Shown: positions 41,537 through 51,037, counted from the stretch's first letter. The stretch is 64,000 nucleotides of DNA from Dyadobacter sp. CY345 (GCF_021502725.1 NZ_JAKFFS010000007.1:1-64000); one strand, 5' to 3'. Program-made: numbers and translations. Notes: generated by a model from the letters alone, not told the origin.

Positions 41537-42319
41537 TTGAAAAAGTTAGTACTGATTATCAGCTTAATATGTTTAACCATCACTTTATTCTCGTCACAGC
41601 CTCGTCGGCCAGTGGAGATTAAGGTTATGAGTTTCAATGTCCGCCATGGACTGGATTTGAACGACGAGTCGAATCTCATGGGGATTTTGAAAATTATAAA
41701 AGAAAACTCGCCACAGTTAGTCGCCTTACAAGCGGTTGATAGTTTAAAAAATAACGGTAAAGTGCAATTTCAGCTGCGGCAGTTAGCTATTCAGACGGGT
41801 ATGTATTATGCTTATGGCGTCGCCGATAGTACGGAACATGGATCGCAAGGTGTAGGATTATTATCCAAATGGCCTTTTGAGAAAACGCAAAAGTTCAATT
41901 TGCCTGCGACCAAAGGTTCTGATGCGAGAGTGTTACAATGCGGACTGATTAGCGTCAACAAAAACCTGACGTTTAGGTTTTGTAATGCGCGTCTTGAATA
42001 TGCCTCCGTCGTTGACCGAGCTTTGCAGGCGGCGTTTGTGAACAGGTTGCTTGAAGGAAGTATTCAGCCTGTGGTTTTAGGAATGGACATGGGCGCCCGG
42101 CCAAATGAGCAACCCTATTTTTCTTTCAGGAAAAAATGGCAGGACGCGGCCCGTGGGTCCCAGATGCAGACATGGAGTGAAGGGCTTCCCGGTGACAGGC
42201 TCGATTATATTTTTGTATTGATGAACAACAAAGTTAGAGTGAAGAAATATAAGGTTATCAAAAAATATCCGGACGTTTCTGATCATTACCCCATTATGGC
42301 AACGATTGAATTTTGGTAA
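41537..42319 (+). CDS. Endonuclease/exonuclease/phosphatase-fold protein, catalytically degenerate
   Basis: A 260-residue exported protein of the EEP superfamily, starting at TTG: the signal peptide (MKKLVLIISLICLTITLFSS) begins exactly there and no in-frame ATG is near. EEP motifs are visible but altered: MSFNVRHG is normal, the metal-binding LQEVD is LQAVD (Glu to Ala), the usual GDFNxxP is GMDMGARP (Asp/Asn lost), and the final SDHYP is kept. Hydrolysis of phosphodiesters is therefore doubtful; a binding role is possible. It lies 3 bases before lutA, so they are likely co-transcribed. Confidence 0.8.
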   Translation: MKKLVLIISLICLTITLFSSQPRRPVEIKVMSFNVRHGLDLNDESNLMGILKIIKENSPQLVALQAVDSLKNNGKVQFQLRQLAIQTGMYYAYGVADSTEHGSQGVGLLSKWPFEKTQKFNLPATKGSDARVLQCGLISVNKNLTFRFCNARLEYASVVDRALQAAFVNRLLEGSIQPVVLGMDMGARPNEQPYFSFRKKWQDAARGSQMQTWSEGLPGDRLDYIFVLMNNKVRVKKYKVIKKYPDVSDHYPIMATIEFW

Positions 42320-42322
42320 AAT

Positions 42323-43099
42323 ATGGATTATTCACATTTGAAAATCGGACTGTTTATTCCCTGTTATGTGGACCAGTTTTATCCGCAGGTTGGAATTGCA
42401 ACGTTGGAATTATTAGAGAAACTTGGCTGTACAGTGAGCTTTCCGCTAAATCAGACCTGCTGCGGACAGCCTATGGCGAACTCGGGTTTTGAACATTTGA
42501 CTAAGGATTGCAACAATCTTTTTTTTAATTCTTTCGCCGAATTCGATTATGTCGTAGCCCCTTCGGGAAGCTGCGTGTTGCATATCAAAGAGCATTTGAA
42601 AGTAGAGGATCGTATAGAGGAATCTAAAAAACTCCGTAAGAAGGTTTACGAACTGGTTGAATTTATAACCGATGTTTTGAAAATAGATGAGATCGCAGCA
42701 AATTTCCCTTATCGGGTTGGATTGCATCAGGGTTGTCACGGACAGCGCGGTTTGCATCTTTCCCAGATGTCGGAATTAAACGCGGCTACTTACAACAAAC
42801 CTGAAACATTATTAAATAAAGTTCAAGGATTAGAGCTGGTTGATCTCGACAGAAAAGATGAGTGCTGTGGATTCGGAGGAACGTTCTGCGTTGCCGAAGA
42901 GGCGGTTTCAGTGAAGATGGGTAAGGACAGAGTTTCGGACCATATTCGTCACAATGCTGAATATATAACAGGATCGGACATGAGTTGTCTTCTGCATTTG
43001 GAAGGAATTTTGAAACGAAAAAATTCACCAGTTCAGGTAAAACATATTGCTGAGATTTTGAATAGTGCTGTAAAACAAATACCGGCACCCAATCATTGA
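42323..43099 (+). CDS. lutA: L-lactate oxidation iron-sulfur subunit LutA
   Basis: A 258-residue protein with two CCG domains (QTCCGQPMAN and DECCGFGGTFCV), the layout of LutA/YkgE, part of the LutABC complex that oxidises L-lactate to pyruvate. Other landmarks: FIPCYVDQFYPQVG at the start, VAPSGSCVLHIKEH, LHQGCHGQRGL and GSDMSCLLHLEG. It follows the EEP gene by 3 bases, and lutB and lutC lie 0.7 kb downstream behind an opposite-strand gene. Lactate would come from the deoxysugar pathway upstream (inference). Confidence 0.9.
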   Translation: MDYSHLKIGLFIPCYVDQFYPQVGIATLELLEKLGCTVSFPLNQTCCGQPMANSGFEHLTKDCNNLFFNSFAEFDYVVAPSGSCVLHIKEHLKVEDRIEESKKLRKKVYELVEFITDVLKIDEIAANFPYRVGLHQGCHGQRGLHLSQMSELNAATYNKPETLLNKVQGLELVDLDRKDECCGFGGTFCVAEEAVSVKMGKDRVSDHIRHNAEYITGSDMSCLLHLEGILKRKNSPVQVKHIAEILNSAVKQIPAPNH

Positions 43100-43153
43100 G
43101 CACCGGCATTTTACAAAGTTTACGGAATCCAGAATCTGAGAAGGCTCAGTCGT

Positions 43154-43549
43154 TTAGTTGATTGAAGAAACGACGCGGCTCGTCTTTGTCAGAACATCAA
43201 ACGTTTGTGAAGCTTTCTCTTTTCCGTCCGTAATCTCGAAAGTATAAGTACCATCAAGAAGTGTCGAAAGATCAAAATATTTCACAAAAGTTGCTGCTGC
43301 ACGTTTGTTTTCTGAAAAAAGAACATTTTTGTCAGTGTCCAGAATGCGTACGATTATATTGTTTGATTGTGCATTGTTATATGAAACGCGGAATTGCATA
43401 GGTTTAACTTGCAGAACTGACAACTTAGTAGAAGCTGATTCAGTTTTGTCTGAAGTTGCGATGGCGGTTTGTGCATTAGCTGTAAATGCTGAACCTGCTA
43501 TAAGCATACCAATCAAGGCTGCTGAAAAAAGAGTGTTTTTGGTTTTCAT
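43154..43549 (-). CDS. Small secreted protein, beta-sandwich-like
   Basis: A 131-residue protein with a clear signal peptide (about 1-26, LIAGSAFTANAQ). The mature part alternates beta-strands: MQFRVSYNNAQSNNIIVRIL, VLFSENKRAAATFVKYFDLS, and LLDGTYTFEITDGKEKASQTF, reminiscent of the small Ig-like exported proteins common in Bacteroidota. It lacks a typical type IX sorting domain. It sits on the minus strand between lutA and lutB. Function unknown. Confidence 0.78.
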   Translation of the reverse strand: MKTKNTLFSAALIGMLIAGSAFTANAQTAIATSDKTESASTKLSVLQVKPMQFRVSYNNAQSNNIIVRILDTDKNVLFSENKRAAATFVKYFDLSTLLDGTYTFEITDGKEKASQTFDVLTKTSRVVSSIN

Positions 43550-43790
43550 AGGAGTGAAAATTAATTTGTGTCTAAAAAAAGTTAAATTAAACTTTGATCA
43601 GACTCTGATGCCCCGATCAAAAAACTTTGTGATTCAAAATTACAACATATTGCAATAGAGTAAAATAGCTTTTTTGCGTTTTGTAAAAAGTTGTTTATTT
43701 AACAATTCGCAAACTTGAAATAGTACAACGAATGTGAAAAGTACAATTGAGATTCTTTAAAAAATACTATTATCTATTTGTTAACAAGCC

Positions 43791-45164
43791 ATGTCGAAAG
43801 TAGTAATTGAACATGCCGAGGCCTCAGAGACCTTTAATAAGGACGAATCGTACGTAGATTGGCATGACGAAACATTGTGGTTCGTTCGTAAAAAGCGGGA
43901 TATTTCATCAAAATTGTTGCCTGAATGGGAGGAGCTGCGGGAAACCGCTTCACAGATAAAGAATTATGTCCTTTCGCACATGGACGATTTGCTTGAAACA
44001 TTTGAAAAAAATGCAAAAGCAAACGGCATTCATTTACACTGGGCAGTTGACGCGAAAGAACATAATGAAATAGTTCTGGCGATCTTAAAGCAGCACAAGG
44101 TTGAGAAGATGGTGAAAAGCAAATCGATGCTGACCGAGGAATGCCACATGAATGAGTTCCTTATCCAGAATGGCATTGAAGTGATCGATACGGATCTCGG
44201 CGAAAGGATTGTTCAGCTTCGCCAGGAACCACCTAGTCATATCGTTTTGCCGGCAATTCATTTGAAAAAGAAAGATATCGGCGATCTCTTCCACGAACAT
44301 TTGGGAACTGATGCAGGCGCAACAGACCCGCAATATCTGACAGAGGCGGCGAGACAACATTTACGCGATAAATTCCTGACGAGACGGGCAGCACTGACCG
44401 GCGTTAATTTCGCAGTTGCAGAAACCGGTGGATTTGTTGTTTGTACGAACGAAGGAAATGCAGATATGGGCGCGCATCTTGCCGATGTTCATATTGCCAG
44501 CATGGGTTTTGAAAAAATAATCCCATTACAATCTCACCTTGGTGTTTTTCTCAGACTTCTTGCGAGAAGTGCAACCGGACAACCCGTTACAACATATAGC
44601 AGCCATTTCAAGAAGCCGCGCGAAGGTCAGGAAATGCACCTGGTCATTGTGGATAATGGCAGAAGCACACAACTTGGACGTCCCGATTTTAAAAATTCTT
44701 TGAAATGTATTCGTTGTGGGGCATGTATGAATACCTGCCCTGTATACCGTAGAAGCGGCGGACATAGTTACCATAATGCTGTCGCCGGTCCGATCGGTTC
44801 TATTCTCGCTCCGAATCTTGATATGACCAAAAATGCAGATCTTCCCTTTGCGAGTACGTTATGTGGGAGTTGTTCCAATGTTTGTCCGGTAAAAATTGAT
44901 ATTCATGATCAGTTGTATAAATGGCGGCAGGTTTTAGTCCAGGGCGGGCATGTGCCTCAGGCGAAAGAAATAGGAGTGAAAGCGATGTCGATGGTGTTAT
45001 CTCAGCCAAGATTTTATCAATGGTCGGGCAGGCTGGGTCGGTCTGTAATGCGGACTTTACCTTTTATGGTTAATAATTCGCTGAATCCGTGGTTTAAGCA
45101 GCGGGAAATGCCAGAGCCGCCAAAAGAAAGTTTCAGAGATTGGTTTGTCAGAAACCGGAAGTAA
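43791..45164 (+). CDS. lutB: Lactate utilisation iron-sulfur protein LutB
   Basis: A 457-residue LutB/YkgF protein. An N-terminal LUD-like domain (ETGGFVVCTNEGNADMG) precedes two 4Fe-4S sites, CIRCGACMNTCPVYR near residue 305 and CGSCSNVCPVKIDI near 360. It carries electrons in the LutABC complex that converts L-lactate to pyruvate. lutC follows after 18 bases. The small gene on the opposite strand separates it from lutA, so it probably has its own promoter in the 240 bases upstream. Confidence 0.93.
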   Translation: MSKVVIEHAEASETFNKDESYVDWHDETLWFVRKKRDISSKLLPEWEELRETASQIKNYVLSHMDDLLETFEKNAKANGIHLHWAVDAKEHNEIVLAILKQHKVEKMVKSKSMLTEECHMNEFLIQNGIEVIDTDLGERIVQLRQEPPSHIVLPAIHLKKKDIGDLFHEHLGTDAGATDPQYLTEAARQHLRDKFLTRRAALTGVNFAVAETGGFVVCTNEGNADMGAHLADVHIASMGFEKIIPLQSHLGVFLRLLARSATGQPVTTYSSHFKKPREGQEMHLVIVDNGRSTQLGRPDFKNSLKCIRCGACMNTCPVYRRSGGHSYHNAVAGPIGSILAPNLDMTKNADLPFASTLCGSCSNVCPVKIDIHDQLYKWRQVLVQGGHVPQAKEIGVKAMSMVLSQPRFYQWSGRLGRSVMRTLPFMVNNSLNPWFKQREMPEPPKESFRDWFVRNRK

Positions 45165-45182
45165 TTATAGAATAGAAATATC

Positions 45183-45767
45183 ATGAGCTCACGTGAAAAA
45201 ATTCTTCAGCAGGTTAAGCTGAACAAACCCGCCGAAACTGTTTTGCCTACGCATTACACTTTTAACAGCGGTTACAAAGATACGGAAGAGAAATTCAAAG
45301 AAATTTTACAAGCCATATATACTGAGGTAATCATCGTAGAATCTAAGGAACATCTTCGCGAAAAAGTTGAGGAGATGTACGTTGATGTAGTGAATAAGGC
45401 CACGACAATTCCTGAACTGGCTTCCTGGGCAGATTTTAGTTTGCAGGTCGCAGATCCGCATGATCTTGAATTAATTGAAGTTGCTATTTTACAGGCAGAA
45501 TTTGGTGTCGCAGAAAACGGCGCAGTCTGGATTTCGGATAATCATTTACAACATCGGGTTTTGCCGTTCATTACACAGAACCTCGCTTTTGTAATTCCGA
45601 GAAATGCGCTGGTAAATAATATGCATGACGCATACAATCGTTTGTCCGATACCACCGGTTGGGGCTGTTTTATTGCCGGTCCGTCCAAAACTGCGGACAT
45701 TGAGCAGTCATTGGTGATCGGTGCGCACGGAGCCCGGAGTATGGTTATCTTTTTAGTGGAGAATTAG
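45183..45767 (+). CDS. lutC: Lactate utilisation protein LutC
   Basis: A 194-residue LUD-domain protein, third part of LutABC. Landmarks: AEFGVAENGAVWIS, AFVIPRNALVNNMHDAY, FIAGPSKTADIEQSLVIGAH and GARSMVIFLV. The length is a little below other LutC proteins but all domain motifs are present. It lies 18 bases after lutB. Confidence 0.92.
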   Translation: MSSREKILQQVKLNKPAETVLPTHYTFNSGYKDTEEKFKEILQAIYTEVIIVESKEHLREKVEEMYVDVVNKATTIPELASWADFSLQVADPHDLELIEVAILQAEFGVAENGAVWISDNHLQHRVLPFITQNLAFVIPRNALVNNMHDAYNRLSDTTGWGCFIAGPSKTADIEQSLVIGAHGARSMVIFLVEN

Positions 45768-45836
45768 TTAGAAAATGTAGTAAAGGTTGTTTTCAAGTAA
45801 GTATATAAAAAAGTTCGTCTCCCGCATTCTTTCTTA

Positions 45837-45844
45837 TACTTTTG
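45837..45844 (+). promoter_or_regulatory. Candidate -7 box upstream of cmk
   Basis: TACTTTTG matches TAnnTTTG and lies 68 bases before the chosen ATG. No perfect TTTG at -33 spacing is visible (GTTC at about 45813), so this is a tentative site. Confidence 0.4.
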
Positions 45845-45911
45845 CAATTATTAATATATTGCATTTTTGAATTTGGCCAGGTTATGCCGCCGAATATTAA
45901 ACCTTGAAAGT

Positions 45912-46616
45912 ATGCCTAAAATAATTGTTGCGATTGATGGATATTCAAGTTGTGGAAAAAGTACAACCGCCAAGCAGGTTGCTCAGCAGCTGAATTATGC
46001 ATACATAGATACAGGAGCAATGTATCGGGCAGTGACATTATTTTTTATTCAGAATCACATATCGGTTTCCAATCCCAGGGAAGTCCAGAAAGCATTAAAT
46101 GACATCCATATCACGTTCCGCCGTCATAAGGAGAAGGGGACAAATGATACCTATCTCAACGGCCTTAATGTTGAAGATGAAATTCGTAAAATGTACGTTT
46201 CCGAGCAGGTAAGTACCGTCAGTGCGATCAAGGATGTACGGCATTCGTTGGTTGCCCAGCAGCAGCGCATGGGCCGGTCGAGAGGGATTGTTATGGATGG
46301 CCGCGATATTGGGACAGTTGTTTTTCCTCAGGCTGAACTGAAAATTTTTATGACGGCCGATCCGATAATTCGTGCGCAACGTCGGCAGCTTGAATTGCTG
46401 GAAAAGGGCGAATTAGTCGGACTTCCTGAAATTGCTGAAAATCTGAAAATGCGTGACCGAATTGATACTACCCGTGCAGAAAGTCCATTAAGACAGGCAG
46501 AGGATGCGATTTATATCGATAATTCAATGATGACACTGGACGAGCAGGTAGAAATGGTGGTCAGGTTAGCGGATGAACAAATCGGTTTGGTACTCCGTGA
46601 TCGTGAAAATAGCTAA
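45912..46616 (+). CDS. cmk: Cytidylate kinase
   Basis: A 234-residue NMP kinase phosphorylating CMP and dCMP. The ATG at 45912 is preferred over the TTG at 45867 because MPKIIVAIDGYSSCGKSTTA places the P-loop at the normal distance. Other landmarks: YIDTGAMYRA, MDGRDIGTVVFP, the LID region RAQRRQLEL and RAESPLRQAEDAI. It precedes the flavoprotein gene by 6 bases, so both are probably co-transcribed. Confidence 0.95.
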   Translation: MPKIIVAIDGYSSCGKSTTAKQVAQQLNYAYIDTGAMYRAVTLFFIQNHISVSNPREVQKALNDIHITFRRHKEKGTNDTYLNGLNVEDEIRKMYVSEQVSTVSAIKDVRHSLVAQQQRMGRSRGIVMDGRDIGTVVFPQAELKIFMTADPIIRAQRRQLELLEKGELVGLPEIAENLKMRDRIDTTRAESPLRQAEDAIYIDNSMMTLDEQVEMVVRLADEQIGLVLRDRENS

Positions 46617-46622
46617 AATTTC

Positions 46623-47702
46623 ATGACACAAAATATTGAAAACCATTATGATTATCTGATTGTCGGGCAGGGAATTGCCGGAACTTCATTGGCCTGGCAT
46701 CTGCATCAGTCAGGTAAGAGAATATTATTGGTCAATGATTCTTCCTTACCATCTTCTTCAAAAGTTGCGGCCGGAATTTTTAATCCTTTGACTGGAAAAA
46801 AGCTAGTAAAAACATGGCTCGCCGATGAAATTTTTCCCTATGCTCAAAAATTTTATGCTGGTTTGGAGGAAAAGCTAGGTGTAAAAATATTACATCAGGC
46901 TTCCATTTTTCGGCCTTTTCGATCCATTGAAGAGCAGAATTCGTACTTAGCTCAAACGTCTGATCCCGGAATTTCCAGATACATTCAGTCACCGTCTGAA
47001 CAACAAAATGTGCCGGAACATGTTCATGCTCCATTTGGAGGTATGGAAGTTATTCGTTCAGGCTGGGTGGATTTGCCTTTATTATTGGATAAAAGCCGTG
47101 ACTATTTTTCTAATTTAAGTCAATATCTGGAATCAACTTTTAATATTGATGATCTGAAAGTTTCTGAGAAATCCGTTTTCTGGAATGGTTATGGATTTGA
47201 CAAGGTAATTCTTTGCCAGGGTTTTAATGCGAGGAAAAATGAGCTTTTTAACTGGCTGCCTTTTACCCCGGTTAAGGGTCAGATATTGGAAATTGAAATT
47301 GATAAATTAGCGACCAATCAGATTGTAAATCAGGGAATTTTTATTCTTCCCGTTTCTGAAACGCATTGCCGGGTAGGAGCGACCTATTCCTGGGATCCTT
47401 TGGATTGGGAAACAACGGCAGCCGCCGCCCAGGAATTGGAAAGTAAATTGAAGCCGTTGTTAAAAGTGCCTTATAAAATCACTGGACAGCTGGCCGGAAT
47501 TCGACCTTCTTCACATGACAGAAGGCCCATGTTAGGTATCCATCCGGATTATTCGCGCATCGGGATTTTCAATGGACTGGGCACAAAGGGTGTCACACTC
47601 GCGCCGTATTTTGCGAACCAGTTTACAGAATATCTTGAAAAGCAGAAAGAATTGAATGAAGCAGTGAATATTAAGAGGTATTTTTCGTTATATTTCCGTT
47701 GA
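46623..47702 (+). CDS. DAO-type FAD-dependent oxidoreductase
   Basis: A 359-residue flavoprotein of the D-amino-acid-oxidase/glycine-oxidase fold. The N-terminal FAD motif is IVGQGIAGTSLAWHLHQSG; further landmarks are KVAAGIFNPLTGKKLVKTW, LPFTPVKGQILEIE-like sequence, RVGATYSWDPLDW and the C-terminal GIRPSSHDRRPMLG with NGLGTKGVTLAP. The substrate cannot be told; the order is close to enzymes that oxidise C-N bonds in amino acids or modified tRNA (MnmC C-terminus). Co-transcribed with cmk and close to the surface protein gene (16 bases). Confidence 0.82.
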   Translation: MTQNIENHYDYLIVGQGIAGTSLAWHLHQSGKRILLVNDSSLPSSSKVAAGIFNPLTGKKLVKTWLADEIFPYAQKFYAGLEEKLGVKILHQASIFRPFRSIEEQNSYLAQTSDPGISRYIQSPSEQQNVPEHVHAPFGGMEVIRSGWVDLPLLLDKSRDYFSNLSQYLESTFNIDDLKVSEKSVFWNGYGFDKVILCQGFNARKNELFNWLPFTPVKGQILEIEIDKLATNQIVNQGIFILPVSETHCRVGATYSWDPLDWETTAAAAQELESKLKPLLKVPYKITGQLAGIRPSSHDRRPMLGIHPDYSRIGIFNGLGTKGVTLAPYFANQFTEYLEKQKELNEAVNIKRYFSLYFR

Positions 47703-47718
47703 AGTAAGCAGGAGAAAA

Positions 47719-50700
47719 ATGAGAATTAGAATTATACACAAGCTAACATTATCAGCCACATTTTTTACACTGCTTTTGACGGGTGTAGAGACTAACGCAC
47801 AGCGCTATCCGTCCCAGGAAGTCTTTGGCAAAAATCGTGTGCAATATAAAACCTTCAACTGGAAGATTTTCAGAACTACAAATTTTGAAATTTATCACTA
47901 TCAGGGAGGAACCGCATTGGCCAAACTTACAGCGCAATATGCTGAAAGTGAGTTCGATAAAATTACAGATGTTTTGGGCTGGACGCCTTATAGCCGTGTG
48001 AAAATTTTCCTCTACAATTCCCCTCAGGAACTCGAACAGAGCAATATGGGATTGTCAAGCCTTGATAATCTTGAAGATAAAAAACTGGATCTCGGCCAGT
48101 CACGCGTCGAAGTGGCTTATACCGGAGACCAGATCGGATTTAAAAAGAAACTGGTAAAAGATATAAGTCTGCTGTTCGTATATGATATGTTGTACGGCGG
48201 TAATATGAAGGAAGCACTTCAAAGTTCTCTTCTTCTTACGCTTCCTGAATGGTTCATGACGGGTGCGGCGGCGTATATTTCGGAGGGCTGGTCGCCGGAG
48301 CTGAATGATTACATGCGTGATTTTTTGACAAATCGTAATGTTAGAAAACCAACTTTGCTGACTGGTAATGACGCGACATTAATTGGTCATTCGATCTGGA
48401 ATTATATCGCGGAACGTTATGGAAAAGATAAGATTTCTGATATCCTTAACCTGACCAGAATTATTCGGACAGAACAGACCAGTATTACCAGCACACTGGG
48501 AGTTCCGTCATATAATCGGTTTTTGAGAGACTGGCGTGCGTATTATCTCAATCTAAATAAAAAAGCAGAACAATTTTACACGGATCCAAAACCTGCCTGG
48601 AAGTATAAACTTAATGAGTTAAGTGCCTCGGACGCCGGAGCCGCTGTAAAAGTTTCACCGGATAAAAAGTGGACTGCTGTTAGTGAAATAAAAAATGGGC
48701 GTTACCGCGTTTACTTATTCAACAGCGAATCCGGTTCTAAAAAAATAATCCGTCAGGGTAAGCTTGATATCATTGGGGGAAGAAATAAAACTCAGCCGCC
48801 ACTTTTGGGTTGGTCGAGAAATAACACGCTGGCGGTGCTAGCTTCTGAGAATGGTCGTCAGAATTTCTATTTATACGAAAACCTTGACTCTAAAAAGATA
48901 AAAATCAAACTGCGACGGACAATCCGTGGACTGGATCAGATCAGCGACATGGATATTTCCACAGATGGGACTATGCTTGCAGTGAGTGCAGACAAAAACG
49001 GACAAAATGATTTGTTCCTGGTCAGTGTGGCGAGAATGTCATTGATCGGATTGACAAACGATTTATACGACGATGTTTCCCCAAGATTTGTTCAGGGCTC
49101 TGCAAGACGTGTGGTTTTTGCTTCAAATCGTCCTACGGATTCATTAGGCGTTGATAAAGGCAATTTCAAAACGCTTTCGGCTGGTTTATCAGTTTTTGAA
49201 CATGATGGTTCACCGCGCTCCGGCCAGTTGTTAAGGTTGACACCAGCAGATCCTAAGGTGAAAGTTGCTCCAATTTATGCAGACGATAATGATGTTTTTT
49301 ATCTGTCCAATGGAAAAGGGGTAAGTAATGTTTTCAAATATAACAGAGCGTCAAATACCAATTCGCAGGTAACGAATTATATTAACAGCATGCGTAATGC
49401 TGATATAACGTTGAAATCTGGCGGTGCTATTGCGTATACTTATTTGAATGACGGTTATTATACTGCGGCATTTAAAAATGGCTTTGATGCTAACGCCTCG
49501 ATAGAAACGCCATCTTTGGTTAAAGGAGAGGTTGTAGGAGGTGAAACAGGAAAGCCTGGAAATGCTGTTATTCCAACGGATTCAGTCAAAGTACCAGCCA
49601 AAGTTGAAACGCCTAAAATGGCTTTGAAAGAGGGAGAGGTGGATACAGAAAACTATGAGTTTGATGAAGATGTATTAAAATCATTTGAAACCCGTCAGAA
49701 AAGAGGCACATTCCCAACTTCTCCAAATACACTAACAAGAACGAAGGCAACGCGTGAAAATATTGCGATAAAGGGTCCGTACAATTATAAAGGCTTGTTT
49801 ATCAATAACGACGCTAGCTCTGATTGGCGGATAGACCCGATCCGTGGTTTTGGATACGCCCAATCTATTTCGATGAATGATCTTCTTGAAAATCATGTGA
49901 TCAAAGCGGGTGTATTTATTTCTTCGAATTTCCGGAACAGTGATCTTTTCGCAGAATATTCTAATAATGTTCATCGAATTGATTTTGGTGTAAGGGTTGA
50001 CAGAAAAGCATTATATATCGATTCGGAGGTTGCGCCGCAAAAATACCGTTTCAATCAGGTAATGGTTTCTGCTTCATACCCGTTCTCAACGACGAGTCGT
50101 TTTACTGTGGCACCGATGTTCACCTCAACGCGAATGGTTGATCTGATTCTTTCAAATCCTGATCTTAACTCAAATTATGGTGGTTTGAGAACTGAATTTG
50201 TTTTTGATAATACTATTAAGACTGGGATGAATATGATGCAGGGAACTCGTTTTAAAGTGCGTTATGACAATTATCTTGGATTATCAAACGGCAACGAAAG
50301 TTTCAACCGCGTCAGTCTGGACTTCAGACATTACCAAAAACTTCACCGCGACCTGATTTTTGCAACCCGCGTCGCCATGAGCCATTCAGGCGGGAAAGCT
50401 GCCAAACAGAGCATTTTGGGAGGTATGGAAAACTGGGTTGGAAACAAAAAAGATACACGTACGACGGGCATCAATCCTCTTGATTTCAGCAGAGACAACA
50501 GAGATATTTTCTTCACAGACTTTGCTACCAACTTACGCGGATTTAACCTGAATCGGTTGTCAGGTACAAGTTACATGTTACTTAATGCAGAACTTCGTAT
50601 TCCTTTGATCAAGTATCTTTATCGGGGTTCTATTACATCAAGCACACTTCGGAATTTGCAGATTGTAGGATTTGGAGATATCGGCACAGCCTGGACTGGA

Positions 50701-50931
50701 AAAGGACCATTTAGTGAGAAGAATAGTTTAAATACAGAAATCATCGGTAGTGTTGAAGAGCCTTTCAAAGCGACGGTGACCAACTACAAGAATCCTTATT
50801 TGATGGGTTATGGTGCAGGTATCAGAACAACGATATTTGGTATCTACGCTAAATTCGATTATGCTTGGGGTGTTGATAATGGATATACCAATAAGGCAAT
50901 TCCTTACGTAACTTTGGGATATGACTTTTAA
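47719..50931 (+). CDS. Large outer-membrane protein: degenerate peptidase-MA-like, TolB-like propeller, beta-barrel
   Basis: A 1070-residue exported protein with a signal peptide (ending TNAQ). Residues about 50-280 resemble the peptidase-MA/gluzincin fold (LPEWFMTGAAAYISEGW) but lack HExxH. Residues about 300-590 contain TolB/PD40-like propeller blades (ISDMDISTDGTMLAVSADKN, DDVSPRFVQGSARRVVFASN). An acidic linker follows, and from about 690 there are strand-rich repeats ending in aromatic YVTLGYDF like an outer-membrane barrel (GYGAGIRTTIFGIYAKFDY). The role is unknown; the architecture is recurrent in Bacteroidota. It is separated from the flavoprotein gene by 16 bases. Confidence 0.8.
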   Translation: MRIRIIHKLTLSATFFTLLLTGVETNAQRYPSQEVFGKNRVQYKTFNWKIFRTTNFEIYHYQGGTALAKLTAQYAESEFDKITDVLGWTPYSRVKIFLYNSPQELEQSNMGLSSLDNLEDKKLDLGQSRVEVAYTGDQIGFKKKLVKDISLLFVYDMLYGGNMKEALQSSLLLTLPEWFMTGAAAYISEGWSPELNDYMRDFLTNRNVRKPTLLTGNDATLIGHSIWNYIAERYGKDKISDILNLTRIIRTEQTSITSTLGVPSYNRFLRDWRAYYLNLNKKAEQFYTDPKPAWKYKLNELSASDAGAAVKVSPDKKWTAVSEIKNGRYRVYLFNSESGSKKIIRQGKLDIIGGRNKTQPPLLGWSRNNTLAVLASENGRQNFYLYENLDSKKIKIKLRRTIRGLDQISDMDISTDGTMLAVSADKNGQNDLFLVSVARMSLIGLTNDLYDDVSPRFVQGSARRVVFASNRPTDSLGVDKGNFKTLSAGLSVFEHDGSPRSGQLLRLTPADPKVKVAPIYADDNDVFYLSNGKGVSNVFKYNRASNTNSQVTNYINSMRNADITLKSGGAIAYTYLNDGYYTAAFKNGFDANASIETPSLVKGEVVGGETGKPGNAVIPTDSVKVPAKVETPKMALKEGEVDTENYEFDEDVLKSFETRQKRGTFPTSPNTLTRTKATRENIAIKGPYNYKGLFINNDASSDWRIDPIRGFGYAQSISMNDLLENHVIKAGVFISSNFRNSDLFAEYSNNVHRIDFGVRVDRKALYIDSEVAPQKYRFNQVMVSASYPFSTTSRFTVAPMFTSTRMVDLILSNPDLNSNYGGLRTEFVFDNTIKTGMNMMQGTRFKVRYDNYLGLSNGNESFNRVSLDFRHYQKLHRDLIFATRVAMSHSGGKAAKQSILGGMENWVGNKKDTRTTGINPLDFSRDNRDIFFTDFATNLRGFNLNRLSGTSYMLLNAELRIPLIKYLYRGSITSSTLRNLQIVGFGDIGTAWTGKGPFSEKNSLNTEIIGSVEEPFKATVTNYKNPYLMGYGAGIRTTIFGIYAKFDYAWGVDNGYTNKAIPYVTLGYDF

Positions 50932-50965
50932 GTGATGATTAAAAAACCAGAATGATATTAAATAT

Positions 50966-51006
50966 AAAAATGGCACGGGAACTGTTCTCATGCCATTTTT
51001 TTTGTT
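50966..51006 (+). terminator. Terminator after the large outer-membrane gene
   Basis: AAAAATGGCA at 50966-50975 pairs with TGCCATTTTT at 50991-51000, followed by further T. The alternative upstream ATG of the next gene lies inside this hairpin, which supports the later start used below. Confidence 0.82.
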
Positions 51007-51037
51007 CTATTCTAAATCTTTCTTTTCCACAATACTG

